DNA of 64,000 nucleotides from JACVRM01 sp963809765 (lineage in GTDB: Bacteria; Actinomycetota; Thermoleophilia; Gaiellales; Gaiellaceae). The translations under genes and the position numbers were made by a program. Shown here piece by piece: positions 35,924 to 44,632 of the stretch. The notes beneath the pieces are model-generated. The model was given only the letters and a program-made list of their open reading frames with translations, was not told the origin of the DNA and searched no databases. The DNA lies in NCBI GenBank assembly GCA_963809765.1, contig CAWEKT010000003.1, positions 992,001 through 1,056,000 on the forward strand. Reading direction: 5' to 3'. Each line of letters opens with the position of its first letter. Positions within the stretch are counted from its first letter, which is position 1.

Positions 35924-35941
35924 GACGTCAGCGGCGGCGGC

Positions 35942-36962
35942 TCACCGCCGCGGCAGCCGGCACTCGATCCGCAGCCCCGCCCCCGGTGCACCGAACGCCT
36001 CCACGCTGCCTCCGGCCGCGGTGACGATGTGCTTGACGATCGCGAGCCCCAGGCCCGTGCCGCGCGAGGCGCGCGCCCGGTCCGCCCGGTAGAAGCGCTC
36101 GAAGAGGCGCGGAAGGTCGTCCTTGGCCACGCCGCACCGCCATCGTCCTCCGCCACGAGCACCAGCCAGTCCGGCTCCTCGCGACAGCGTGAGGGTGAAG
36201 GGCGGCGCCGTGCGCCGGCGTACCGCATCGCGTTCGCGGCCAGGTTCTGGGCGACGACCTGCAGCATGCGCTGTCGGAGCGGAACGCGAACCGAGGCCGG
36301 ACAGTCGCACCCGCAGCGCCACGCCCGGCTCGCTCCGCGGCAGGCGCAGCTCGGCCACACGCCGCTCGAGCACGGGCAGCACGCGGCGTCGAGCCAAGGG
36401 CGACGACGGCGCGACCACTCTCGAGCTCGCTCAGGAACAGGACGTCGTCGATCAGCTCGCGGATGCGGTCGACCTCGGCCCGTGCCTCCTCGATCAGCGC
36501 GTCTGGATCGGCGTCGCCGGGAGCCCGACGCCGACTCGAGCAGCGCGAGGCAGCCGGGCGAGCGGCGTGCGCAGCTCGTGCGAGACCGCGGCCGTGAAGC
36601 CTGCGCGCAGCTCCTCGTAGGCGCGCGACGTCGCCCGGGCCGCTCAGGTAGAGCAGCGTCTCGGCACGGCCGTCGACCACGTAGCTCGACCTCGAGCGGC
36701 GCCCAGCCACCCGCCTCGACGCCAGGGCCTCGGGGAACGGCCTCGCCCTCCCGGATACCCTGCGAGCGCCTCGCGCGCACGTCTGCTGGCAGCGATCACG
36801 CGTCGCTCGGCGTCGAGCACGACGACGATCTCGCGGCTCTCCTCGACGAGGCTCTCGGCGCCGTGCGGCCTGGAGCCGCAGCTGCGCGCAGCTCGTCGGA
36901 CGGCCGTCTCGCCGGCGTCGGCGCCGGCGGAACCTCACCTGTGCGGCCCGCGTGTCGCTCAC
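35942..36962 (-). CDS. phoR: Sensor histidine kinase PhoR-like (frame shifted)
   Basis: Blocks of a two-component kinase: the phospho-His region VSHELRTPLA (near 36570), EARAEVDRIRELIDDVLFLSELESGR, the N-box LRQRMLQVVAQNLAANAMRYA, and the catalytic core VLVAEDDGG with LFERFYRADRARASRGTGLGLAIVKHIVTAAGGS. The N-terminal part contains a PAS-like stretch (EIVVVLDAERRVIAA). Many +1 shifts run from 36900 to 36100, so the exact N-terminus is uncertain; GTG 36962 is the best candidate. Divergent from the response regulator, 30 bases apart, as in phoR/regX3-type pairs. Confidence 0.82.
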
Positions 36963-36992
36963 CCGGCGGAACCAGGTCTATCGTACGCAGAC

Positions 36993-37701
36993 GTGGCCCG
37001 CGTGCTGATCGTCGAGGACGACGAGGTGATCGCGGACGGGATGGCGCGGCACCTCGCGGCAGCCGGCTACGACCCGGTGGTGGTGGCGCAGGGCGAGCAG
37101 GGGCTGGCCCGGCTGCGCTTCGAGCAGCCGGACGTGTGCGTGCTCGATCTGATGCTGCCGCGGCGCGACGGCTGGAGTGTGATCGAGACCGCGCGGGCGG
37201 AGGGCATCGGCACGCCGATCGTCGTCGTCAGCGCGCGCGGGACCGAGCACGATCGCGTTCATGCCCTCGAGATCGGGGCCGACGACTACCTCGTCAAGCC
37301 GTTCTCGATGAAGGAGCTCGTCGCGCGGGTCGGAGCAGCAGCGCGGCGCGGTGTCCGACCCGAGACGGTCGAGCGCGGCGAGCCGCTCGCGATCGAGGAG
37401 CTGCGCATCGTGCCGAAGGAGGTTCAGGCCTACGTCGACGGGCGAGAGCGCCGGCCTGACCCCGACCGAGTTCCGGCTGCTGTACACGCTGGCGCTCGAG
37501 CGCGGCCGCGTCGTCACGCGTGATGAGCTGCTCCAACGGATCTGGGGCCGTCGCGAGGGTCACCGCGACCGCACGGTCGACGTCTTCGTCCGCAAGCTTC
37601 GCGAGAAGGTCGATCGGCGCGCCGCGCGCCACACCTTTATCCAGACGCGCTACGGCGTCGGGTACACGCTCGAGCCGGTCGCCAAGGCTGAAGCGCCGTA
37701 G
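36993..37701 (+). CDS. OmpR-family response regulator, phosphate-type (one +1 shift)
   Basis: A PhoP/RegX3-like regulator. The receiver is MARVLIVEDDEVIADGMARHLA with the phospho-Asp in VCVLDLMLP, the Thr/Ser and Lys in VVSARG and LVKPFSMKEL. The winged-helix DNA-binding domain begins LTPTEFRLLYTLALERGRVVTRDELLQRIWG and ends FIQTRYGVGYTLEP. The +1 step is near 37443 (DGESAGLTPTEF continues). Adjacent to phoR, so presumably its partner. It is a close paralogue of the regulator at 39814. Confidence 0.88.
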
Positions 37702-37705
37702 CCGA

Positions 37706-37721
37706 GCCCGCCTAAGCGGGC
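37706..37721. terminator. Bidirectional terminator-like hairpin
   Basis: Arms GCCCGC and GCGGGC around CTAA between the convergent response-regulator and ATP-grasp genes; it also encodes the TAG stop of the latter. No T-run, so strength is doubtful. Confidence 0.45.
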
Positions 37722-38575
37722 ACGACGGCGACTTCGGGCTCGGGTTCCGCAATCGCCCCGGCCAGCGCTCCGACCACGGCCCGGAAGACATCGCCCTCGG
37801 CGCGATAGTCGCGAGTGAAGTCGACCGCGCCGTTCAGCTCGACGACCACCCACCCGTCGTCCGACGGCAGCAGGTCGACACCGACGAGGTCGAGGTCGGC
37901 GGCGGCGGCGGCCTGGAGTGCCAGCGCGCACGCGGCGGGCGAAGGGTCGATCGGGTGCCTCGTGCCGCCGAGCTGCACGTTCGTGCGCCATTCTCCCGGC
38001 GCAGCGCGGCGCTCGATGGCGCCGACCACCTGACCGCCCGCGACGAGCACTCTGAGGTCGAACCCGCGCGGCGGAATCAATTCCTGGATCAGCGCCCCCT
38101 GACGGTGGAACCAGCTGCGGCCTGCGAGCTCGCGCATGGTCAGCTCGAGCTCGTCTCGCTCGGTGCACAGGAGCACCTCCTTGCCCCAGCTGCCGAAGCG
38201 CGGCTTGACCACGAGCGGCAGCGTCAGACCCTCCAGCGGCTCACCCTCGAGGTGGAGCCGCGTGGTCGGGTGAGGCACGCCGGCGCGCTCGAGCGCACGC
38301 GCCGTGAGGAGCTTGTCGTGTGCGCAGAGCAGCCCCGCGGGCGGGTTGAGCACGTGCACACCCCGGGCCACGAGCTCCGGGAGCGCGTCGATGCCGTCCT
38401 CGATCCCGTCGAGCGACTGCAGCACGTCGAGACGCACGAGCGCGACATCGCCCTCTGCGAGCAGCTCGACCGCCTGCCGGGCGGTCAGGAGTGTGGACGC
38501 CGCGCCTCCCGGCCAGCCCGCCTCGACCAGGCCGACGTTCGTCGGGGACGCCCGCTGCGCGATGACGGCGAACAT
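37712..38575 (-). CDS. ATP-grasp ligase, RimK/LysX-like
   Basis: About 287 residues. ATP-grasp signatures are LPLVVKPRFGSWGKEVLLC (Lys and flexible loop), ALIQELIPPRGFDLRVLVAGG, and the metal-binding end VGVDLLPSDDGWVVVELNGAVDF. The N-terminal pre-ATP-grasp domain begins FAVIAQRASPTNVGLVEA. Enzymes of this group add amino acids such as glutamate to a carboxylate; the acceptor here is unknown. ATG 38575 gives the usual start of strand 1, but the ribosome site GGAGGT lies before a TTG at 38614, which would add 13 residues. Confidence 0.8.
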   Translation of the reverse strand: MFAVIAQRASPTNVGLVEAGWPGGAASTLLTARQAVELLAEGDVALVRLDVLQSLDGIEDGIDALPELVARGVHVLNPPAGLLCAHDKLLTARALERAGVPHPTTRLHLEGEPLEGLTLPLVVKPRFGSWGKEVLLCTERDELELTMRELAGRSWFHRQGALIQELIPPRGFDLRVLVAGGQVVGAIERRAAPGEWRTNVQLGGTRHPIDPSPAACALALQAAAAADLDLVGVDLLPSDDGWVVVELNGAVDFTRDYRAEGDVFRAVVGALAGAIAEPEPEVAVVPA

Positions 38576-38784
38576 CGTCGCGGGAAGCGTGGACGCAGCT
38601 GTCGGGTTTGGCAACGCCACACCTCCACCTCGTAACCCGCCGGACACCTTTCGGTGACGATCGAATCCTCCCAAATTGCAGCCGGAAACGCCACGGACCG
38701 TGCGATCGCTTAACGAAGCTTCTCAACCGCGAAAGATCGCCCTTCGTCGAGCCCGCCACGCGGTGGCCGGCTGCAGAGGAAGCG

Positions 38785-39723
38785 GTGAGCGTAGGTCTTC
38801 GTCCGTCGCGGCGCCGACCGGCCCCCGCGCCAGAATCGCACCCGGTGCTGGTGGGAGTGATCGACGTCGGGCCGAGCACGGTGCGGCTGCTGGTGGCGCG
38901 CCTGAGCGACGGCGCAGTGATGCGCGTGCACGAGGAGCGAGCACGAGTCGGGCTCAGCGCGGAGGTCGAGCGGCTGGGACGGATCAGCGGCGAGATGCTG
39001 TTCCACCTCGGGGCGGCCGCCTGGGCCCAGGCCGAGCGGGCGCGTGACCTCGGCTGCCACCGGCTCGAGGTGGTACTGACCTCGCCAGGCCGACAGACCG
39101 CCAATCCGCGCGAGCTACAGGTGGCGCTCGAGCGTGCCACCGGAGCTCCGGTGCGGCTCCTGAACGGCGAGGACGAGGGCCTGCTCGCCTACTGGGGGGC
39201 TCTCAGCGCGCTGCGCCGGCCGCCGCGGAGCGTCACCGTCTGCGACGTCGGCGGCGGCTCGACCCAGCTCGTCTTCGGCACGCCAAGCGGCCCCGCGTGG
39301 GCGCGCTCCGTGGACGTCGGTGCGCTCCGGCTGACGCTGCGCCTCCTTGACGGCGACCCGCCCGACTCGACGGCCGCCAAGCGCGCACGTGTCGAGGTGG
39401 AACGCTGCTTCGACGGTGTCATGCCGCCCCGAGCCAAGGGGGCAATCGCGGTTGGCGGCAGTGCCCGCGCCATAGCTCGCGTGGTCGGGGGCGAGCTGGG
39501 GACGGACGAGCTCCGCCGGGCGACCGACCTCTTGCTGCGACGGACGCGGCGCGACCTCGCACGACGGTTTCGGATCGCGCCTGGACGCGCAGAGACGCTG
39601 CTCGCCGGCGCTTTGATCCTCGGCGAGGTGCAGCGCCGGCTCGGCCTGCCCCTGCACGTGAGCGCGGCCGGCGTCCGCGAGGGCGCCGCAGCCGAGCTGC
39701 TCCGCGAGCGGCTCGCCGCGTAG
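38785..39723 (+). CDS. Ppx/GppA-family phosphatase (exopolyphosphatase-like)
   Basis: 312 residues from GTG 38785, preceded by GAGGAAG. ASKHA-type motifs are VIDVGPSTVRLLVA (phosphate-1), RLLNGEDEGLLAYWGAL, and VTVCDVGGGSTQLVFG (phosphate-2), with AIAVGGSARAIARVV near the C-terminus. It probably hydrolyses polyphosphate or (p)ppGpp. Its place between the two phosphate regulators suggests a role in phosphate storage. Intact frame. Confidence 0.87.
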   Translation: MSVGLRPSRRRPAPAPESHPVLVGVIDVGPSTVRLLVARLSDGAVMRVHEERARVGLSAEVERLGRISGEMLFHLGAAAWAQAERARDLGCHRLEVVLTSPGRQTANPRELQVALERATGAPVRLLNGEDEGLLAYWGALSALRRPPRSVTVCDVGGGSTQLVFGTPSGPAWARSVDVGALRLTLRLLDGDPPDSTAAKRARVEVERCFDGVMPPRAKGAIAVGGSARAIARVVGGELGTDELRRATDLLLRRTRRDLARRFRIAPGRAETLLAGALILGEVQRRLGLPLHVSAAGVREGAAAELLRERLAA

Positions 39724-39738
39724 ACGGACGCCTCGGCC

Positions 39739-39771
39739 GTTCACCAGACGGACACCGGCTGTTCACCGTCA
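39739..39771 (+). promoter_or_regulatory. PHO box upstream of the second response regulator
   Basis: Three 11-base units in a row: GTTCACCAGAC, GGACACCGGCT, GTTCACCGTCA. Best match of the three PHO boxes in this window; 42 bases before the ATG of the regulator gene. Confidence 0.82.
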
Positions 39772-39813
39772 TGCGACCCCGGCGGTGTGCGCGGAGCTGC
39801 AGAGTGGCGCGGT

Positions 39814-40579
39814 ATGGCCAAGGTGCTCGTCGTCGAGGACGATGCCGTGATCTCCCAGGCGATCGCGGGGCACCTCGCGGCGGCCGGTTTCGAGCCCATG
39901 CGCGTCGACCGCGGCAACATCGCGCTCGCACGGCTTCGGTTCGAGCGCCCGGACGTGTGCGTGCTCGACCTGATGCTCCCCGGGCTCGACGGCTGGCAGC
40001 TCATCGAGACGGTGCGCCAGGAGGGAATCGGCACGCCGATCCTCGTCATCAGCGCACGCGGCACGGAGCACGACCGGATTCGCGCGCTGGAGCTCGGCGC
40101 CGACGACTACCTCGTCAAGCCCTTCTCGATGAAGGAGCTGGTCGCACGCGTGCGCGCGGCCGCCCGCCGCGGTGTCCGCGCGGAGCCGATCGCGCGCGGA
40201 GAGCCCATCGCAGATCGCCGAGCTGCTCATCGACCCACGCGTGGTGCAAGCCTTCGTCGACGGCCGGAGCGCCGAGCTGACGCCGACCGAGTTCCGCCTG
40301 CTGGAGGCCCTCGCTCGGGAGGGAGGCCGCGTCGTCACGCGGGACGAGCTGATGCAGCGCCTCTGGGGCCGCCGCCAGACGCGCCGCGACCGGACGGTCG
40401 ACGTCTTCGTGCGCAAGCTGCGCTCGAAGATCGACCACCGCGCGTCGGCGCACACGTTCATCCAGACGCGCTACGGGGTGGGCTACATGCTGGAGCCCCT
40501 CCCCAAGGAGGAGGGCCTGTCGCCGGCAGGCGGCTCCGACGCGCCGTTCGAAGCAGTCGCGCGGGCCGCGGCGGGCTAG
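39814..40579 (+). CDS. Second phosphate-type OmpR response regulator (one +1 shift)
   Basis: Very similar to the regulator at 36993: MAKVLVVEDDAVISQAIAGHL, phospho-Asp in VCVLDLMLPGLDGW, LVKPFSMKELVARVRAAARRG, and the DNA-binding part ELTPTEFRLLEALAREGGRVVTRDELMQRLWG to TRYGVGYMLEP. The +1 step is near 40208. It ends with a longer Gly/Ser tail. No sensor kinase gene lies beside it, so it is an orphan that may be phosphorylated by PhoR or act through the PHO box in front of it. The stop codon overlaps that of the convergent reductase gene. Confidence 0.88.
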
Positions 40580-41139
40580 GCGGCCTCGGCGAGCGCCGCC
40601 TCGACGTCGCCCGCCCAGATCTGGAGCGCCTCGAGCAGCCCGGCGAGCTCGATCCGCGTGGCGACGTCGTGCAGGTCGCCCCGCTCGTCGAACTTCTCTC
40701 GCGCGCGGGCGACGTGCAGGCCCTCCGGAAGCGCCTGGGCGCCCGGGAAGGTGAGCGCGTCGCGAAGCTGCTGCTGCGCCTTCGCCGTCCCGCCGATGCC
40801 GGTGGTCGCCCCGGCGAGCAGGACGGGCTTGCCGTCGAGCACCGACTGCCGCGCCGGCCGCGAGGCCCAGTCGATCGCGTTCTTCAGCACCCCGGACGTG
40901 CCCCGGTTGTACTCCGGCGTCGCCAGGACGAGGGCGTCGGCCTCGGCGATCGCCGTCGCGCAGCCTGGCCACGGACGCGGGCGCGCCGTTCGCCTCGAGG
41001 TCGCCGTCGTAGAAGGGCAGGTCGTCGATCTCGTGAATCACGACCTCGGCGCCGGCCGGAGCGAGCTCCTGCGCGGCGCGCAGGAGCCCCGGTTGTACGA
41101 CGCTTCGCGCAGGCTGCCGGCGATGGCGAGGATCCTCAT
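40576..41139 (-). CDS. NADPH-dependent FMN reductase (frame shifted)
   Basis: A flavodoxin-like reductase of about 186 residues. The N-terminus MRILAIAGSLREASYNR is the FMN phosphate loop; downstream DDLPFYDGDLEANGAP, ALVLATPEYNRGTSGVLKNAIDWASR (PEYN..) and GKPVLLAGATTGIGGTAKAQQQLR complete the family pattern. Two +1 shifts, near 41090 and 40965. It faces the response-regulator gene and follows the YceI gene on the same strand. Confidence 0.88.
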
Positions 41140-41143
41140 GGCG

Positions 41144-41711
41144 CTAGACCCCGCCGACCGCCGAGATGGTCGCTGTGAAGTCCACCCGGTCGCCGAGCAG
41201 GTTCCCGCCGGTCTCGAGCTCCTGGTTCCAGTCGACCCCGTAGTCGGTCGGGTCGAGCCGGCCGCGCACCGTGAGCCCGATCCGGTCGTTGCCGTACGGG
41301 TCGCGAGCCTGCCCGTCGTAGGACGCGTGCAGCTCGATCGGCCGCGTCGTGCCACGGATCGTGAGCTCACCCGCCACGCGGAAGTCGCTGCCGTCCACGT
41401 CGCCGATCGAGGTCGAGTGGAAGCGGATCTCGGGGAAGCCCGCCGCGTCGAAGAAGTCGGGCGAGCGGAGGTGCTCGTCGCGCTGCGGCTCGTTGGTGTC
41501 GATGCTCTCGGCGCCGATCACGCCCTCGGCGTGCGCAGTGCCGTCCTCCGCCACGACGATGCTGCCGGTGAACGCTGTGAAGCTGCCCTTCACGGTGGTG
41601 ATCAGGAGATGCTTGATGCCGAACTCGACGCTCGAGTGGCTGGGATCGACGCGCCAGGTGCCCGACCGGCAGGAGCGTGTCGATCGTCCGTTCCGTGGTG
41701 AGCTGGGTCAT
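41144..41711 (-). CDS. YceI-family protein (one +1 shift)
   Basis: About 188 residues. The family pattern is seen in WxVDPSHSSVEFGIKHLLITTVKGSFTAFTG (after a shift near 41660), then ESIDTNEPQRDEHLRSPDFFDAAGFPEIRFHST and RVAGELTIRGTTRPIEL. YceI proteins are lipocalin-like and bind isoprenoid lipids. No signal peptide, so cytoplasmic here. ATG 41711 lies 66 bases from the divergent MarR gene with two operator-like sites between. Confidence 0.87.
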
Positions 41712-41737
41712 TGAAGAGCTCCTTTCGTCGCGTGGTA

Positions 41738-41784
41738 TAGTTGCTTCGTCAACAATATACAGGTGAATAGTTGCTTATGCAAGT
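41738..41784. promoter_or_regulatory. Twin MarR-type operators between yceI-like and marR genes
   Basis: TAGTTGCTT occurs at 41738-41746 and 41768-41776, 30 bases (three helical turns) apart. Each continues to a dyad: TTGCTTCGTCAA and TTGCTTATGCAA. An AT-rich AATATAC between them may be a -10 element. The second site overlaps the ATG of the marR gene, as expected for autorepression. Confidence 0.7.
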
Positions 41785-42267
41785 GTTGCCGACACAACTA
41801 GCTGCCGACGGGGACACCGCGCTCCAGACGTGGGTGCAGTGGCTCCGCTCGCACGGCGCCATCACACGCCGGCTGAACGCCGACCTCGTCGGCGAGCACG
41901 GGCTCACGATCAACGCCTACGAGGTGCTGCTCCACCTCGCCCGGTCGCCCGACCGGCAGCTGAAGCCGGTCGACCTCGCGGGCCGCGTCGTGCTGACGCC
42001 CTCGGGCATGACGCGGCTGCTCGCGGGTCTCGAGCGCGACGGCTTCGTCGAGCGCACGTCCTGCGCGACCGACCGGCGGGTGAGCTATGCGCGGCTCACG
42101 GACGAGGGCGTTCGCCAAGCTGACCGAGGCATCGGGCACCCACCTGGCCGGCGTCGCCGACCAGTTCACGGCGCCGCTTCAGCGAGGAGGAGCTGACGAC
42201 GCTCGCCGCCCTGCTGGCGCGCCTTCCGGGCGGCCACCGGGGCGATCCCGACTGCGGCGTGTCGTAG
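41777..42267 (+). CDS. MarR-family transcriptional regulator (two +1 shifts)
   Basis: A winged-helix regulator of about 162 residues: LTINAYEVLLHLARSP, KPVDLAGRVVLTPSGMTRLLAGLERDGFVERTSCATDRRVSYARLTDEG with the wing DRR. The C-terminus, FAKLTEASGTHLAGVADQF and FSEEELTTLAALLARLPGG, follows +1 steps near 42112 and 42178. It probably represses itself and the divergent YceI gene through the two sites in front. Start ATG 41777; GTG 41783 is possible. Confidence 0.82.
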
Positions 42268-42290
42268 GACGCGGCTGCTAGACCTCGGCC

Positions 42291-43231
42291 GTGCGCCGCG
42301 CCGGCATCCTCGCCCTCGCCGGCGCGATCTTCGCGGTTGCCTTCGTCCTCGCCGCCTTCCGCGTCGGCGAGCAGCCGGGCGCGCTGTCGGGCTGGCAGGC
42401 GCTCGTCCTCGGGCTCGTCCAGGGGTTCACGGAGCTGCTGCCGATCTCGTCGTCCGGCCACCTCGTGCTCGTCCCCTGGGCCGCCGAGTGGCACTACCTG
42501 GAGGAGAACGACGCCTTCAACCACACGTTCGACGTCGCCCTGCACCTGGGCACGCTCGTGGCGGTGGCCGGCTACTTCCGCCACGAGGTGGTCGCCTTCA
42601 CGCGCGCGTGGATCCGCACGCTCCGCAGCCGGCGCGTCGAGACCGCCGAGGAGCGGCTGGCGTGGGCGATCGCGCTCGCGACCGTCCCGGCCGCCCTCGT
42701 CGGCGCAGCGGGGGAGGCCTTCATCGCCGTGCACCTCGGCGACCCGTGGCAGATCGCGATCCTGCTCGCCGTCTTCGCCGTGCTGCTCTGGGTCGCCGAC
42801 CGGCGCCCGCAGCGCCGTGACCTCGACGGCGCTCGACGTCCGCTCCGGCTTCCTCGTCGGCGCTCGCGCAGGTGTGCGCGCTCGCACCGGGCGTCTCGCG
42901 CTCGGGCGTGACGATCACCGCGGGCCGCTTCCTCGGGCTCACCCGCGACGCCGCCGCGCGCTTCTCGTTCCTGCTCCTGATCCCGATCACGCTCGGGGCG
43001 GTGCTCTACAAGGGCGTGACGGACGTCGTGCTCGAGGATCTGCCGCCCGGGTCGGCCGGCCCCTTCGTGATCGGCATGCTGGCCTCAACGGCCAGCGGGC
43101 TCGTCGCCATCGTCGCGCTGCTCGGCTACGTGCGCCGCCACGACTACTCCGTCTTCGTCGCGTACCGCCTCGTCGTCGCGGCGATCGTGGTGCTGCTGAT
43201 CGCTACTGGTCTCCTCGACGCGACGTTCTAG
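42291..43231 (+). CDS. uppP: Undecaprenyl-diphosphatase UppP/BacA (two +1 shifts)
   Basis: An integral membrane phosphatase that recycles the C55 carrier lipid for cell-wall synthesis and gives bacitracin resistance. The two catalytic blocks are GFTELLPISSSGHLVLVPW and APGVSRSGVTITAGRFLGL. About eight membrane segments. +1 steps near 42825 and 42868. Starts at GTG 42291, 24 bases after the MarR gene. Length (about 312) is slightly longer than the common 270-280 because of an N-terminal hydrophobic extension. Confidence 0.92.
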
Positions 43232-43240
43232 AGCGAGAGC

Positions 43241-44202
43241 TCAGCTCTCGTACCGCGGCAGGAGCTCCCGCTTCGCGAAGTCGATGAAGCCCGCCTGGTC
43301 GGGGCCGACCTGGTGCAGGTAGACGCTGTCGTACCCGGCCTGCTCGTACTTCCCGATCAGCTCGAGATAGCGGTCGACGTCGTTGCCGCAGACAACCTTC
43401 TCTGCGACGTCGTCCTCGCTGACGTTCTCGGCCGCCTGCTCGAAGTGGCGCGGCAGCGGGAGCTCCTGCGACAGCTCGCCCGGGATGCCCGCGTTCGGCC
43501 AGATCGCGGTGGGCGGTCTTGCGGGCCTCTGCCTCGTTCTCCGCCCAGCAGACGGTGACCTGGCCGTAGCGCGGCTTGCCCGCGCCGCCGGCGCCCTCGA
43601 ACCAGCCGATCACGTCGGGGTCTGGCTTGACGCCGACGAAGGCGTCGGCCTCGCGCCCCGCCAGCTCGGCGACCCGCCGCTGGTTCGCCGCGATCGCCAG
43701 GCGCACCGGCTCGTCGGGCAGCGTGTAGAGGCGCGCGTTCTCGACGGAGTAGTACGCGCCGCGGAACGTCTGGTAGCCGCCCTGCCAGAGCTGCCGCATG
43801 AGCTCGACCGCCTCCTCGAGCATGTCGACGCGCTCGTCCGGAGCGGGCCAGCCCTGGCCGGTGACGTGCTCGTTGAGGTTCTCGCCCGTGCCGAGACCGA
43901 GAAAGAAACGGCCCGGCATCATCGCCGAGGCCGTCGCCGCTGCATGGGCGACGATCGCCGGGTGGACGCGGATGAGCGGGCACGTGACGCCGGTGCCGAG
44001 CTCGCAGGCGCTCGGTCGCGTGTGCGATCGCACCGATGACCGACCAGACGAACGGGCTGTGACCCTGCTCGTCGACCCAGGGGTGGAAGTGATCGGAGAT
44101 CAGGGCGAAGCCGAAGCCCGCGTCCTCGGCCGCGCGGGCATTGCGCACGAGGTCGTTCGGCGTGTGCTCCTCGCTGGACAGCGCGTAGCCGAGGCGTGTC
44201 AC
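43241..44202 (-). CDS. F420-dependent-type LLM oxidoreductase (frame shifted)
   Basis: A luciferase-like TIM-barrel of about 319 residues: LGYALSSEEHTPNDLVRNARAAEDAGF, ISDHFHPWVDEQGHSPFVWSVIGAIA and HPAIVAHAAATASAMMPGRFFLGLGTGENLNEHVTG. The set (SEEH, SDHFHPW, GTGENLNEH) matches a family related to F420-dependent glucose-6-phosphate dehydrogenase (TIGR03557). The C-terminus YEQAGYDSVYLHQVGPDQAGFIDF follows +1 shifts near 44010, 43510 and 43480. F420 use fits an actinobacterium; substrate unknown. GTG start. Confidence 0.83.
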
Positions 44203-44245
44203 GGAGGGTGGCTTTCCGCGATGGAGCTGCGATAAACCGGCCTAT

Positions 44246-44266
44246 TGCATAGGCTATGCCTATGCA
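44246..44266. promoter_or_regulatory. 21-base perfect palindrome over the regulator start codon
   Basis: TGCATAGGC-TAT-GCCTATGCA, 9-base arms, spanning both possible ATG codons of the MerR-TOBE gene (44256 and 44262). A dimeric repressor site is the simplest reading, presumably bound by the gene product itself. Confidence 0.75.
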
Positions 44267-44632
44267 GACGTATCCGGCCGGAGAGGCGGCCCGGCGACTC
44301 GGTATCAGCCTCGACACGCTCCGCCGCTGGGACCGGAGCGGCCGCATCAAGACGACGCCGCGACGCGGCCAACCGTCGCGTCGTCCCCGCGTCGGAGGTC
44401 GAGCGTCTGCGCGGGAGCAGCGAGCGGCCGGGAGCTATCGGCGCGTAATCGGCTCGCCGGTGTCGTGCGGGAGGTCAAGGTCGAGGGGCTCCTCGCCCAG
44501 GTCGAGCTCGAGGCCGGCCCGTTTCGCATCGTCGCCGTCGTCACGCGCGAGGCCGTGGAGGAGCTCGGCCTGCAGCCGGGCATGCCGGCGACCGCGCTCG
44601 TCAAGGCCACCTCCGTGCTGCTCGAGCGATGA
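44256..44632 (+). CDS. MerR-like helix-turn-helix plus TOBE: molybdate-responsive regulator (two +1 shifts)
   Basis: A ModE-like architecture: residues 1-35 are a MerR/excisionase-type HTH (YPAGEAARRLGISLDTLRRWDRSGRIKTT), continuing RDAANRRVVPASEVERLRG after a +1 step near 44362; after another near 44440 comes a TOBE domain (NRLAGVVREVKVEGLLAQVELEAGPFRIVAVVTREAVEELGL, VKATSVLLER). TOBE domains bind molybdate or tungstate. The gene overlaps modA by 4 bases, so it should control molybdate uptake. The palindrome over its start codon is a likely operator. Confidence 0.82.

Noticed and set aside
35928..36962. phoR as a decayed pseudogene
   Set aside because: All kinase boxes are present and only +1 steps separate them, the same error type as in neighbouring intact-looking genes such as pstB and nadE.
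36963..36992. A PHO box in the phoR/regulator divergent gap
   Set aside because: The 30-base gap contains CTCACCCGG but no 11-base repeat of GTTCACC, so the match is not better than chance.
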